From Marinovum algicola (lineage in GTDB: Bacteria > Pseudomonadota > Alphaproteobacteria > Rhodobacterales > Rhodobacteraceae): a stretch of DNA of 64,000 nt. The stretch spans positions 290,955 to 354,954 of the forward strand of contig NZ_FNYY01000003.1 of NCBI RefSeq assembly GCF_900109145.1, given 5' to 3'. Below are positions 35,901 to 46,486 of the stretch, in pieces. The first letter of the stretch is position 1, and every line of letters starts with the position of its first letter. Made by a program: the position numbers and the translations under genes. Under the pieces are notes generated by a model. That model ran no database searches. It saw nothing but the letters and a program-made list of their open reading frames with translations, and was not told where the DNA came from.

Positions 35901-36403
35901 ATATAGGCATCGACAAGCGCCCATTCCGACTGGTGCAGCACGGTCGAGCTTTCGCCGGTGTGGTCGTCGCCCATCGCCATCAGCACGCCCCCCAGCGCCG
36001 AGGTGCCCGCCATATTGGCATGGCGCATCACGTCGCCGGAGCGGTCCACCCCCGGCCCCTTGCCGTACCAGAGGCCGAAGACGCCGTCATATTTGCCCTC
36101 GCCGCGCAGCTCGGCCTGTTGCGAGCCCCAGAGCGCGGTGGCGGCCAGGTCTTCGTTCAGCCCGGGATTGAAGGTGACATCGGAGGCCCGCAGCAGCTTT
36201 TCCGCCTTGCTCATCTGAAGATCGACCGCGCCCAGAGGCGAACCGCGATAGCCGGTGACATAGCCTGCGGTATTGTGCCCGGCCGCTGCATCGCGCGCCT
36301 TTTGCGCCAGCATCAGCCGGACAAGCGCCTGGGTGCCGTTCAACAGGACAGGCGATTTCGTCAGATCGAACCGGTCGTTCAGGGAAATTTTCTGCTGGCT
36401 CAT
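32984..36403 (-). CDS. Indolepyruvate ferredoxin oxidoreductase, fused alpha-beta
   Basis: A 1139-residue single-chain enzyme oxidising indolepyruvate and other aryl- or branched 2-oxoacids to acyl-CoA. The N-terminal part is the pyrimidine-binding half. YYCAGCPHNTSTKV and GIGCHYMVQWM near residues 430-460 belong to the TPP-binding core. CEGCGDCGVQSNC near 640 binds iron-sulfur clusters. VVITGVGGTGVVTIGAVMAQAA near 720 starts the gamma-type domain. Archaeal enzymes split this into iorA and iorB; the fused form is typical of alphaproteobacteria. Divergent from a LysR gene. Confidence 0.92.
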   Translation of the reverse strand: MSQQKISLNDRFDLTKSPVLLNGTQALVRLMLAQKARDAAAGHNTAGYVTGYRGSPLGAVDLQMSKAEKLLRASDVTFNPGLNEDLAATALWGSQQAELRGEGKYDGVFGLWYGKGPGVDRSGDVMRHANMAGTSALGGVLMAMGDDHTGESSTVLHQSEWALVDAYMPVVSPAGVQEILDYGLYGFALSRFAGLWVGLKTMKDTIETTAVVNGDPHRLSFRLPDFDMPEGGLNIRLGDTPHAQEARMIDYKRFAAEAFSRANRMDKRVWGKPGAKIGFVAAGKNWLDLQHAMSLLNIHEGEADRLGITTYKVGQTFPLDMHSFHDWAEGLDLIVIVEEKRKLIEVQVKEAIFDDRRGRRVYGWYKGGAGGMHRDELFPTRGALDPIWIAEKLGDILIEEGRGTDGIRAGLDALRQARAGDNAQEIAARLPYYCAGCPHNTSTKVPDGSRAYAGIGCHYMVQWMDRQTTGFTHMGAEGANWIGEAPFSNTNHVFQNLGDGTYNHSGSLAIRAALAAGTNITYKILYNDAVAMTGGQPNEGDLSPYRIVRELQAMGVNKVFVVYDQKEDVDLEKFPKGVEIQERDEMENVQTRCREIEGVSAIVYIQTCAAEKRRRRKRGKFPDPDRRVFINTDVCEGCGDCGVQSNCVAIVPEETELGRKRAIDQSACNKDFTCLKGFCPSFLTLEGAKVKKGATRELDLPDLPQPELPAINGTHNVVITGVGGTGVVTIGAVMAQAAQLDGKGAGMMEMAGLAQKGGAVAIHCRLAEKPSDISAIRVATGEMDALIGGDLVVSAGAKTIGLMRSGRTGGVVNSHEIITGDFTRNTEFSIPSDRLQLALEARLKDRLTMFDASELARAVMGDSIYSNMILFGAAWQKGLVPLSHASILQAVEMNGQAVERNQRAFEIGRWAALHPQEADEMAKPRVVELPKSLEERIAFRADHLTRYQGKRLAKRYRGRVDAIEDEALREAVALGYHKLLAYKDEYEVARLLIDSREKAKGTFEGEFKMRLHMAPPILSKAGPDGRPKKREFGEWLLGPMKILAKLKGLRGTPLDVFGYSEDRRLERALITQYERDLDEVLPGLTANTRDAIIALARLPLDIRGFGPVKAANEAKAAKRREELLAVIRAGGPELLKAAE

Positions 36404-36570
36404 GGACCCCTCCCAAGGTGCTGCGCGTGCTAGAGTATAGCGCCATATTAGGTCATAATTGCTGACCTTACGAGGAAAATTTTTCGTGACATTGCCATGT
36501 TAGCGTTATCTAGGCGTCATAAAGGTTTTTCTTGCAAAATCAGGCGACAGGCATCACGAAAGAAACGACT
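36404..36570. promoter_or_regulatory. Divergent promoter region with CceR-like site
   Basis: The 167 bases between the ior gene and the LysR gene hold TGTTAGCGTTATCT at 36498-36511, matching 12 of 14 positions of the TGTTA-N-CG-N-TAACA operator recalled for the LacI-type regulator CceR. Regions such as 36450-36480 are A/T-rich and suit promoters. Confidence 0.4.
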
Positions 36571-37470
36571 ATGGATTGGGATAAACTCAGAATATTTCAT
36601 GCGGTTGCCGACGCCGGCAGCCTGACGCATGCGGGCGATGTGCTTCACCTGTCGCAATCGGCGGTGAGCCGGCAGATCCGTGCGCTCGAAGAAAGCCTGA
36701 ACACGACGCTGTTTCACCGCCACGCGCGGGGGCTGATTCTCACCGAACAAGGCGAGCTGCTGTTCGACGCCACCTCGTCGATGAACAAACGGCTCGAAGC
36801 GGCCGCCGCGCGCATCCGTGACAGCGAGGAAGAGGTCTTTGGCAGCCTGCGGGTGACCACCACCACCGGCTTCGGCTCGCTCTGGCTGGCGCCACGTCTG
36901 GCCAAGCTTTATGAAAAATACCCCGACCTCAACATCGACCTGATGCTCGAGGAGCGCGTGCTCGACCTGCCGATGCGCGAGGCCGACGTCGCCATCCGCA
37001 TGAAAGAGCCGAGCCAGGCTGATCTCGTGCGCAAGCGGCTGATGTCGGTCTGGATGCGGCTCTATGCGTCGCCGGAATATCTCGAACAGCATGGCACCCC
37101 CCAATCGCTGGATGATCTGGAAAACCACAGGTTGATCTGTCAAAGGACCGATTCTACCCAGGTAGGTGCCGGTCAAGTCTTTGTTCAGCGTTTGCTGACC
37201 TATGACGTGAAATCGACGCTCAACGTGAACAACTATTTCGGTGTGCTTCAGGCGGTGATCAACAATCTCGGCATCGGCGTTCTGCCGCATTACGTGATCG
37301 AGGATTTCCCCCGGGCCGTGCGGGTTCTGCCCGATGAAGAGAGCGGCGAAATCCCTGTTTTCCTTGCCTATCCCGAAGAGTTGCGGCAATCTCGCCGTAT
37401 CGCTGCTTTCAGGGATTTCGTTCAGGAGGAAATCATCGCGCATCGCCGCCAGCTGCGTGAGAACGTCTGA
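36571..37470 (+). CDS. LysR-family transcriptional regulator
   Basis: A 299-residue regulator. The winged helix-turn-helix spans about residues 1-60 (MDWDKLRIFHAVADAGSLTHAG, LSQSAVSRQIRALEES), and the type-2 periplasmic-binding-like effector domain follows from about 90. Start at 36571 fits the usual MDWDKLRIF opening. Divergent from the ior gene, hence its likely target; the effector is unknown. Confidence 0.9.
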   Translation: MDWDKLRIFHAVADAGSLTHAGDVLHLSQSAVSRQIRALEESLNTTLFHRHARGLILTEQGELLFDATSSMNKRLEAAAARIRDSEEEVFGSLRVTTTTGFGSLWLAPRLAKLYEKYPDLNIDLMLEERVLDLPMREADVAIRMKEPSQADLVRKRLMSVWMRLYASPEYLEQHGTPQSLDDLENHRLICQRTDSTQVGAGQVFVQRLLTYDVKSTLNVNNYFGVLQAVINNLGIGVLPHYVIEDFPRAVRVLPDEESGEIPVFLAYPEELRQSRRIAAFRDFVQEEIIAHRRQLRENV

Positions 37471-37526
37471 GCCACAGCCAACAACCCGCCCCGACGCCCA
37501 CGAATTGATCACTCGCGAGGTGAGGT

Positions 37527-37613
37527 ATGCCTGCAACGCATACCCACTATGCTGCACATGCGGCATTAATTCCCTTGATCGACTCAGCCCTGCGACTTAT
37601 TTCAGCTTCATGA
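37527..37613 (+). CDS. 28-residue ORF upstream of purL
   Basis: Product MPATHTHYAAHAALIPLIDS plus eight residues, His-, Ala- and Leu-rich, ending in a TGA at 37611-37613. The ribosome site is strong. It resembles no family I can name; the opening recalls DUF1127-like short proteins. A regulatory RNA or a leader peptide are the alternatives. Confidence 0.3.
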   Translation: MPATHTHYAAHAALIPLIDSALRLISAS

Positions 37614-37661
37614 AGTTTGATTGCGCATCGCGCCAGACTTCATACCTCCCTGTTGGACTTC

Positions 37662-37690
37662 GGCCGAGCTTAGTGCTCGGCCTTTTTTTT
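37662..37690 (+). terminator. Rho-independent terminator 120 bases before purL
   Basis: Perfect eight-base stem GGCCGAGC (37662-37669) with GCTCGGCC (37675-37682), then eight Ts (37683-37690). Very strong by eye. Confidence 0.9.
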
Positions 37691-37809
37691 GGCTGCCCGG
37701 AGTTTGAGCATCCGGCGCAACAGGTTTGAGCGCGCGCGAAACCCGGATTGTACCCGTCACGCCCATGTCGTAAACGGAGCCCAAACCGGAGCCTGGGGAT
37801 TTTACGGAT

Positions 37810-39969
<2,160 letters not shown>

Positions 39970-39973
39970 GCCG

Positions 39974-40843
39974 ATGCGGCGCCGGCTGACCTTTCTGATC
40001 GGCGCGCACAAGACCGCCTCGACCCATTTGCAACGCGCGCTGGTGGCGCAGCGCGCGGCGCTGGCCCCGGCCGGCGTCGGCGTGATCGGCCCGATGCCGA
40101 TCGGCGGCACCTTGCTGCCGCTGTCCGAACTGCTGCGCGGCCGGGCCGAGCCCGACCTGCTGGCGCTGGCCTCGGAGGGGTTTCTGCACAAACATGCGGG
40201 AGACGCCGAAACCGTGGTGCTGATGAACGAGAACATCCTCAGCGCCTCTCTGGCCCCCGACATGGCCTTCAAGGACGGCCAGCTCTACAAATTCGGGCCG
40301 CAGCGGGTGAAACGGGTGCTCGACCTCTTTCCCGGCCATGACATTCAGGTCGGCATGGCCGTGCGCAACCCGGCCGGCTTTCTGGTCTCGTCCTGGCAGG
40401 AACACATGAAAGGCCATGCCTTCCGCCCCTTCCGCGATTACCTCGGCACCGCCGAGGGGGCGGAAATCGGCTGGCTCAAACTGGTCAGGCGCTTGCGCCA
40501 AGCCCTTGGCGACACGTCGATTTTCCTCTGGCGCTACGAGGATTACCCCACCATCGCATCCAAGGTTCTGCTTCAGTGCATGGGCGAGGCCAGCGCCCGC
40601 ATCACCTTGCCCGAGAGCGCCGCCAATCCCGGCTTTTCGGCCCGGGCGCTCGACTATCTGGCCGAGGTGGGCCAGGTCACGCCGGAGACCACCGCCGAAG
40701 CGCTGCGCCGCTTTCCCAAGGGGCCGGAGTATCCCGCCTTTCAGCCCTGGACGCAGAGGGAAAAGACGGCAATGTCAGAGCGTTACGACCAGGATTTGCA
40801 GCGCATCGCCAGCCGCGGGCTGGCCCGGGTGCTGCATCCCTGA
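39974..40843 (+). CDS. Sulfotransferase-like P-loop protein
   Basis: A 289-residue protein. FLIGAHKTASTHLQRAL at residues 7-23 is a PAPS 5'-phosphate-binding loop, and VGMAVRNPAGFLVSSWQEHMKGH near 130 carries the R and S of the 3'-phosphate motif. Members of this family transfer sulfate to sugars or cell-surface molecules, but several are of unknown role. It sits between purL and bolA, where relatives usually have no gene, so it may be inserted. Confidence 0.7.
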   Translation: MRRRLTFLIGAHKTASTHLQRALVAQRAALAPAGVGVIGPMPIGGTLLPLSELLRGRAEPDLLALASEGFLHKHAGDAETVVLMNENILSASLAPDMAFKDGQLYKFGPQRVKRVLDLFPGHDIQVGMAVRNPAGFLVSSWQEHMKGHAFRPFRDYLGTAEGAEIGWLKLVRRLRQALGDTSIFLWRYEDYPTIASKVLLQCMGEASARITLPESAANPGFSARALDYLAEVGQVTPETTAEALRRFPKGPEYPAFQPWTQREKTAMSERYDQDLQRIASRGLARVLHP

Positions 40844-40913
40844 TGCTGCGGCGGCCACTTGCCATCCCAACGCGCCACACTTACCTTTCGACCAAAGGAC
40901 CAAAGGACACTCA

Positions 40914-41144
40914 ATGCCGATCAATGCCACCGAAATCGAACAGCTGATCCGCCAGAGCTTTCCCGACGCCCAGATCATCGTTCAGGGCGATGACGGCCAG
41001 CATTTTGCGGCCGAAGTGGTGGACGAGAGCTTTCGCGGCATGAACCGCGTGCAGCAGCAACGCGCGGTCAACGCCGCCATCCGTGCCAAGCTCGACAGTG
41101 GCGAGCTGCATGCGCTGGCACTGACCACCCGCGCCCCGGACTAG
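40914..41144 (+). CDS. BolA-family protein
   Basis: A 76-residue BolA: IEQLIRQSFPDAQIIVQGDDGQHFAAEVVDESFRGMNRVQQQRAV. The conserved His in DGQHF and the RVQQQR segment are present. BolA proteins bind CGFS glutaredoxins through a shared [2Fe-2S] cluster and affect iron homeostasis and cell shape; the matching glutaredoxin gene is 240 bases downstream. Confidence 0.93.
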   Translation: MPINATEIEQLIRQSFPDAQIIVQGDDGQHFAAEVVDESFRGMNRVQQQRAVNAAIRAKLDSGELHALALTTRAPD

Positions 41145-41147
41145 GGG

Positions 41148-41390
41148 ATGGATCTCCTCGGCATCATCGTGCTGGTTCTGGCCATCATCGGAGTGACCCT
41201 CCTGCTGGCCCGGCGCGCGATCCGCGAGGACAAGAAACAGACCGGCCGCGGCTCCGAGCCCGGCAGCGGATACCACACCCTGCATTCGCATTATTCCTCG
41301 GGCCTGGGCGGGCAAGATAGCTCTTACAAGGTGCCGCGCGATCCGCAGGAATACGCCAAACGCTTCATTCCGAAGGGAAAAGACAAATGA
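41148..41390 (+). CDS. Small single-span membrane protein
   Basis: An 80-residue protein with one N-terminal membrane helix (about residues 3-21, [19 protein letters not shown]) and a hydrophilic, Ser/Gly/Tyr-rich tail ending in a basic KGKDK. It overlaps grxD by ATGA and lies four bases after bolA, so it is in that operon. Unknown function. Confidence 0.75.
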   Translation: MDLLGIIVLVLAIIGVTLLLARRAIREDKKQTGRGSEPGSGYHTLHSHYSSGLGGQDSSYKVPRDPQEYAKRFIPKGKDK

Positions 41391-41749
41391 CTGAAGTCAA
41401 AGAGAACATCCAGCAAACCGTGACCGAAAACGACGTCGTGCTGTTCATGAAGGGCACCAAGGAAATGCCGCAATGCGGCTTTTCCAGCCGGGTCGCCGGT
41501 GTGCTGAACTACATGGGCGTCAACTTCAAGGACGTGAACGTCCTGGCCGACGACGGGCTGCGTCAGGGCATCAAGGAGTTTTCCGACTGGCCGACCATCC
41601 CGCAGCTCTACGTCAAGGGCGAGTTTGTCGGCGGCTGCGACATCATCACCGAGATGACGCTGTCGGGCGAACTTGACACCATGTTCGAGCAGAACGGCGT
41701 CGCCTTCGACAAGGACGCCGCCGAGAAGATCCGCGAAGCCAACGGCTAA
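41387..41749 (+). CDS. grxD: Monothiol CGFS glutaredoxin
   Basis: A 120-residue Grx4-type protein with the active site PQCGFSSR (Cys30). [36 protein letters not shown] contains the cis-Pro TIPQ and the GSH-binding GGCD. It carries and transfers [2Fe-2S] clusters and partners with BolA. Confidence 0.95.
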   Translation: MTEVKENIQQTVTENDVVLFMKGTKEMPQCGFSSRVAGVLNYMGVNFKDVNVLADDGLRQGIKEFSDWPTIPQLYVKGEFVGGCDIITEMTLSGELDTMFEQNGVAFDKDAAEKIREANG

Positions 41750-41825
41750 GCGCCGCCCGCCCTGGCCCCGCGCCGGGGCCTCCGGGCCAGCGAAAGCCCC
41801 CGGCAGGGCAAGGAGCAAGGGAGAG

Positions 41826-41846
41826 GTCCCGGCGCAAGGCCGGGAC
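41826..41846. repeat. Hairpin between grxD and zapA
   Basis: GTCCCGGC (41826-41833) pairs with GCCGGGAC (41839-41846) around a five-base loop, without a T run. It lies between convergent genes; other C/G-rich inverted bases (41760-41805) are nearby. Confidence 0.4.
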
Positions 41847-41873
41847 GCGTGGCTTGCCGACCGCCCTGTCCCG

Positions 41874-42290
41874 CTAGCCCGACTGACCGGCCGCGTCCGA
41901 CCGGCCTTTGGCCTCGACCTGCTCGGCCACGGCCTCGGCTCGCGCGGCCAGTTCAGCCAGGGTGTCGACAACCGCGCCGGGCACCACCGGCACCTCGATG
42001 CGCTCGGGCTCCGGCGCTGGCTTGTTGCGCAGGCCCTCGGCCTCGGCCCCCAGATCGGTGATCTTGTCCTCGAGCTCGCGCACCTTGTCCTCGAGGCCGG
42101 CGGTCTTGTCGGCCAGCATCAGCCCGGCCATCAACAGCATCCGCGATTCCGGCAGGCGGCCGATCTGATCCGACAGTACCCGCGCCTCGCCGTCGAGCAT
42201 ACCGGCGGCGGCATGCAGGAAATGCTCTTCGCCGGGCTGGCAAGCGACGTCGAAACTGCGGCCGCCGATGGTGATCGTGACTTCGGGCAT
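41874..42290 (-). CDS. zapA: Cell division protein ZapA
   Basis: A 138-residue FtsZ-ring stabiliser. The N-terminal domain (VTITIGGRSFDVACQPGEEHFLHAAAGMLD) and the following helix (RMLLMAGLMLADKTAGLEDK) match ZapA. A longer coiled-coil and acidic/Ala-rich tail are usual in alphaproteobacteria. Overlaps the upstream coiled-coil gene by ATGA. Confidence 0.85.
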   Translation of the reverse strand: MPEVTITIGGRSFDVACQPGEEHFLHAAAGMLDGEARVLSDQIGRLPESRMLLMAGLMLADKTAGLEDKVRELEDKITDLGAEAEGLRNKPAPEPERIEVPVVPGAVVDTLAELAARAEAVAEQVEAKGRSDAAGQSG

Positions 42291-42805
42291 CAGGCGTCCT
42301 CCCTTGGGGAATCGTCGGGCAACAGCTGTTTGAAGGCCGCGGCGATCGCCTCAGCCTCGGCGGTTTCGGCCGAACGGGCGGCATTGAGCGCCTCGAGCTC
42401 GGCAATCATGCCGGTGTTGATCAGATGCGGATCGGCCAGCCCGGCCTTGTTGGCCTCGCGCAGGGCCTTGTTGTTGGCGCGCAGCTGCTCATTGGCCTTG
42501 CGCAGCCTTTGCAATTCGAGATCGACCTGTGCCGTGGCCTCGGATTGCGCGTCCATCCGCGCCTTCATCGTGGCTTGGGCATCTTCGAGCTTGGCATGCA
42601 GCGTCTTGATCCGTTCCTCGCGCTGCTGCCCGGCGATGCGCTCTTCCTCCAGCGCCGCCTCGGACGCGCCGAGCCTGGCCTGCAAATCCTCGATATCCAC
42701 CGGATCCTCGGGCGGTTCGCTGGCCGCGTCCAGCCGCTCCACCCCTTTTCCGATCCGGTCGATCGCAGCCGTCAATCTGCGCTGCAACTCCTCGATGTCG
42801 GCCAT
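42290..42805 (-). CDS. Coiled-coil protein upstream of zapA
   Basis: About 171 residues with heptad patterns from residue 5 on and a central stretch rich in Glu, Ala and Lys (about residues 45-150). Start at 42805 (MADIEELQRRLTAAIDRIGKG) has AAGG a few bases upstream. It has no other recognisable domain. Translational coupling with zapA suggests a divisome or envelope role. It could be an Rz-like or ZapB-like helper. Confidence 0.7.
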   Translation of the reverse strand: MADIEELQRRLTAAIDRIGKGVERLDAASEPPEDPVDIEDLQARLGASEAALEEERIAGQQREERIKTLHAKLEDAQATMKARMDAQSEATAQVDLELQRLRKANEQLRANNKALREANKAGLADPHLINTGMIAELEALNAARSAETAEAEAIAAAFKQLLPDDSPREDA

Positions 42806-43044
42806 ACCGCCTGCCTTTCCTTTCTGCCACAACCGTATCGCGGTTTGCGTATCACCTGTGGCGCCTGTTGCCGGCCCCGCAGCGAATCATCGCGCAGGGT
42901 CTTTCCGGGCGAGTTTAGCCAACCCTGTGGAAAATTGCGCCCCGATTGACATCAAGCACTTACACGACACTGTTCACGCCGCCTTGAACTCTGCGGCCCG
43001 ACTGCTATTCAGCTGGCAACCACAGCTCAAGAAGGAACGCTCCC

Positions 43045-45066
43045 TTGGACATCGACGCGCTGAAATCTGCCCATCCCGACCATTGGAAGAAAGCGGCAGC
43101 GATCCGTGCCCTGACGCTCGACGCGGTACATGCGGCCAATTCCGGGCATTCCGGCATGCCGATGGGCATGGCCGACGTGGCCACCGTGCTGTTTGAAAAG
43201 CACCTGAAATTCGACGCCGCCAACCCCGAGTGGCCCGACCGCGACCGCTTTATCCTTTCGGCCGGCCATGGTTCGATGCTGCTCTATTCGCTGCTCTACC
43301 TGACCGGCGATGCGGAAATCACCCTCGACCAGATCAAGAACTTCCGCCAGCTGGGCGCCAAGACCGCCGGCCACCCCGAGAACTTCCTCGCCAAGGCGAT
43401 CGAGACCACAACCGGCCCGCTGGGTCAGGGCATCGCCAATTCCGTCGGCTTCGCCATGGCCGAAGAGATCCAGCGTGCCCGTTTCGGCGCCAAGCTGGTT
43501 GACCACCACACCTATGTCATCGCCGGCGACGGCTGCCTGATGGAAGGCGTCAGCCACGAGGCCATCGGCCTTGCCGGGCGGCAGAAGCTGTCCAAGCTCA
43601 CCGTTTTCTGGGATGACAACAACATCACCATCGACGGCAAGGTCGCGCTGTCGGACCGCACCGATCAGAAAGCGCGCTTCGAGGCCGCCGGCTGGCATGT
43701 GCAGGAAATCGACGGCCACAACCCCGAGGAAATCGACGCCGCCATCACCGCCGCGAAGAAATCCGATCTGCCGTCGATGATCGCCTGCAAGACCCATATC
43801 GCCCTGGGCCATGCCGCGCAGGACACCTCCAAGGGCCATGGCGCGCTGACCGATCCCGAGCAGTTGACGGCCGCCAAGGAGGCCTATGACTGGCCTTACG
43901 GCCCCTTCGAAGTGCCGGCCGAGATCAAATCCGCCTGGGAAGCGATCGGCCAGCGCGGCGCGGCGGCGCGTGGCGACTGGGAGACGCGGTTCAGCGCGGC
44001 CTCCGGCGCCAAGCAGAAAGAGTTTGAGCGCCAGCAAAACGGCGAGGCGCCCAAGAAGCTCTCGGCCACGATCAAGGCGCTGAAGAAACAGGTCAGCGAA
44101 GAAAAGCCCAAGGCGGCGACCCGCAAGAGCTCGGAAATGGTGCTCGAGGTGATCAACCCGATCATGCCCGAGACCCTTGGCGGCTCGGCCGACCTGACCG
44201 GTTCGAACAACACCAAGACCGGCGATCTCGGGGTTTTCGACGTGGACAACCGCGCCGGGCGCTATGTCTATTTCGGCATCCGCGAACACGGCATGGCCTC
44301 GGCGATGAACGGCATGGCGCTGCATGGCGGCGTGCGGCCCTATGGCGGCACCTTCATGTGCTTTACCGATTACGCCCGCCCCGCCATGCGTCTCTCGGCG
44401 CTGATGCAGCAACCGGTGGTCTATGTCATGACCCATGACAGCATCGGCCTCGGCGAAGACGGCCCGACGCACCAGCCGGTCGAGCATCTGGCGATTTCGC
44501 GCGCCACCCCCAACACGCTGGTGTTTCGCCCGGCCGACACGGTGGAAACCGCCGAGGCCTGGGAAATCGCGCTGACCCAGCAGAAGACACCGTCGGTGCT
44601 GTCGCTGACCCGCCAGGGCCTGCCCACCGTGCGCACCGAGCACAAGACCAAGAACATGGTCGCGCAGGGCGGCTATGTGCTGGCCGATGCCGAGGGCAAG
44701 CGCGAGGTCATCCTGATCGCCACCGGTTCCGAGGTCGAGATCGCCATGCAGGCGCGCGAAACCCTTCAGGCTGAGGGGATCGGCGTGCGCGTGGTGTCGA
44801 TGCCCTGCATGGAGCTTTTCGCCCAGCAGGACGACGCCTATCGCAAACGTGTCCTGCCCGGCGGCCCGGTGCGTGTCGGCATCGAGGCCGGCATGCGGGC
44901 CGGCGGCTGGGATCGCTGGCTTCTGGGCGAGCGCGGCCGCGAGGCCAAGGCCGGGTTCATCGGCATGGACAGCTTTGGCGCCTCGGCCCCGGCCGGCGAG
45001 CTTTTCGAGCATTTCGGCATCACCGCCGAGGCGGTTGTCGCCAAGGTCAAGGATCTGCTGGGCTGA
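43045..45066 (+). CDS. tkt: Transketolase
   Basis: A 673-residue TPP enzyme of the pentose phosphate pathway. The start is TTG at 43045 with AAGGAA upstream. [51 protein letters not shown] and the C-terminal [18 protein letters not shown] are diagnostic, and the His residues of the active site are in these blocks. A -35-like TTGACA lies at 42946. Confidence 0.96.
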   Translation: MDIDALKSAHPDHWKKAAAIRALTLDAVHAANSGHSGMPMGMADVATVLFEKHLKFDAANPEWPDRDRFILSAGHGSMLLYSLLYLTGDAEITLDQIKNFRQLGAKTAGHPENFLAKAIETTTGPLGQGIANSVGFAMAEEIQRARFGAKLVDHHTYVIAGDGCLMEGVSHEAIGLAGRQKLSKLTVFWDDNNITIDGKVALSDRTDQKARFEAAGWHVQEIDGHNPEEIDAAITAAKKSDLPSMIACKTHIALGHAAQDTSKGHGALTDPEQLTAAKEAYDWPYGPFEVPAEIKSAWEAIGQRGAAARGDWETRFSAASGAKQKEFERQQNGEAPKKLSATIKALKKQVSEEKPKAATRKSSEMVLEVINPIMPETLGGSADLTGSNNTKTGDLGVFDVDNRAGRYVYFGIREHGMASAMNGMALHGGVRPYGGTFMCFTDYARPAMRLSALMQQPVVYVMTHDSIGLGEDGPTHQPVEHLAISRATPNTLVFRPADTVETAEAWEIALTQQKTPSVLSLTRQGLPTVRTEHKTKNMVAQGGYVLADAEGKREVILIATGSEVEIAMQARETLQAEGIGVRVVSMPCMELFAQQDDAYRKRVLPGGPVRVGIEAGMRAGGWDRWLLGERGREAKAGFIGMDSFGASAPAGELFEHFGITAEAVVAKVKDLLG

Positions 45067-45220
45067 TCGCCCGCACCTCCTCCGGCCCGCGACCCGGGCC
45101 GGTACATCTTTTGACGGGCCGGGCGCGCAGGGAACTGCCTGCGCATCCGGCCCGTTCCTTTTCCGACGGCGGCCCCGCCCGCCCGGAGCCCGCCCCGGCG
45201 CGTAACACGAGGATCGACCG

Positions 45221-46483
45221 ATGAGCGACAGTGCCTTTTTCGGCCTCGATGGCTATCATTTTCTGCTGACCGCGCTTGGCGGTGTGATCATCCTCGCCCA
45301 TTGGCTGCCCCGCTGGGTGAGCCGGCGCGAGCCGGCGGCGCCGGGGCTGATGATCCTGCTGGGGATGCTGGCCTATGCGGTGGTGCCGGGCCTGCCCGCA
45401 CTGCCCGATCCGCGCATCCAGCCCCAGCCTTGGGAAATTGTCGCCGAGCTGACGGTGATCATTGCGCTCTTTGCCACCGGCATCCGGATCGACAACCTGT
45501 CGTCGTTCCGCCGCTGGGCGCCGACGATCCGCCTGCTGGCGCTGGCGATGCCTCTGACCATTCTTGCCGTGGTGGTGATGGGCCATGTCTTTGCCGGCAT
45601 GACGGTCGCCGCCGCGATCCTGCTGGGCGCGGTGCTGGCGCCCACCGATCCGGTGCTGGCCGGCGGCGTCCAGGTCGGCCCGCCGCTCGAGGGCGGCGAG
45701 CATCCGGTGCGCTTTGCGCTGACCACCGAGGCGGCGATGAACGACGGGCTGGCCTTTCCCTTTGTCTATCTCGGACTGGCGGTGGCGGCACAGGGCACGC
45801 TGTTTGGCGACTGGGGGCCGCAATGGCTGGCTCAGGACGTGGCCTGGCGGATTGCGGCCGGGGTGGCCATGGGCACCGCCGGCGGCTGGGCACTGGGACA
45901 GGTGCTTTTCGTGCTGCCCCGCGGCGCGACGCTGGCCGACACCGCGTCGGGTGTCGTGGCGCTGGCCGGGGTACTCTTGTGTTACGGCAGCACCGAGCTG
46001 GTCGAGGGCTACGGCTTTATCGCCGTCGCCGTCATGGGGCTGACCCTGCGGCGGATCGAGGCCGAGCACGAGTTTCACCGCCGGCTGCACAATTTCACCC
46101 AGGCGCTGGAACATGCGCTGACGGCGGTGCTGCTGGTGGCGCTGGGGGCGGTTTTGCCGGCGCTGCTCCAGGGGCTGAGCTGGACCGATGCCGGCATCGC
46201 CCTGGCGCTGATCCTTCTGGTACGGCCGATTGCAGGCTGGCTGTCGCTGATCGGCACCGATGTGCGCGGTCGCGACCGGTGGGTGGTGGCGATCTATGGT
46301 GTCCGCGGTATCGGCTCGATCTATTACCTCGCCTATGCCGCCGGCAAGATCGAGTTTCTCAACGAAGACCGGCTTTGGGCGCTGGTCGGTTTCACCATCC
46401 TGATTTCCACCCTGCTGCACGGCTTCACCTCGGCCATGGCGATCGAGGATCTGTCGCAGGAAGCCGAAGGCCCCGAGGCCTGA
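45221..46483 (+). CDS. Cation:proton antiporter, CPA1 (NhaP-like)
   Basis: A 420-residue membrane protein with about 12 helices. GAVLAPTDPVLAGGVQVGPP near residue 139 and FALTTEAAMNDGLAFPFVYLGL near 166 match the Na+/H+ antiporter core with the Asp of the TDP and ND motifs. The YGVRGIGSIYYLAYA block near the end is also conserved. Presumably exchanges Na+ or K+ for H+; no tail domain is present. Confidence 0.9.
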   Translation: MSDSAFFGLDGYHFLLTALGGVIILAHWLPRWVSRREPAAPGLMILLGMLAYAVVPGLPALPDPRIQPQPWEIVAELTVIIALFATGIRIDNLSSFRRWAPTIRLLALAMPLTILAVVVMGHVFAGMTVAAAILLGAVLAPTDPVLAGGVQVGPPLEGGEHPVRFALTTEAAMNDGLAFPFVYLGLAVAAQGTLFGDWGPQWLAQDVAWRIAAGVAMGTAGGWALGQVLFVLPRGATLADTASGVVALAGVLLCYGSTELVEGYGFIAVAVMGLTLRRIEAEHEFHRRLHNFTQALEHALTAVLLVALGAVLPALLQGLSWTDAGIALALILLVRPIAGWLSLIGTDVRGRDRWVVAIYGVRGIGSIYYLAYAAGKIEFLNEDRLWALVGFTILISTLLHGFTSAMAIEDLSQEAEGPEA

Positions 46484-46486
46484 GCC

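Larger units (their letters stand above)
37471..37809 (+). other. Leader region of purL with a tiny ORF and terminator
   Basis: This 339-base gap contains a 28-codon ORF (37527-37613) with GAGGTGAGG just before its ATG, a CCTCCC stretch at 37646-37651, and a terminator at 37662-37690. Beyond it purL begins at 37810. The unit looks like an independent short transcript or an attenuated purL leader. I recognise no riboswitch. Confidence 0.5.

Noticed and set aside
41750..41873. 6S RNA next to zapA
   Set aside because: 6S RNA is often downstream of zapA, but here only about 120 bases separate zapA from grxD, and the bases form simple C/G hairpins without the 6S bubble.
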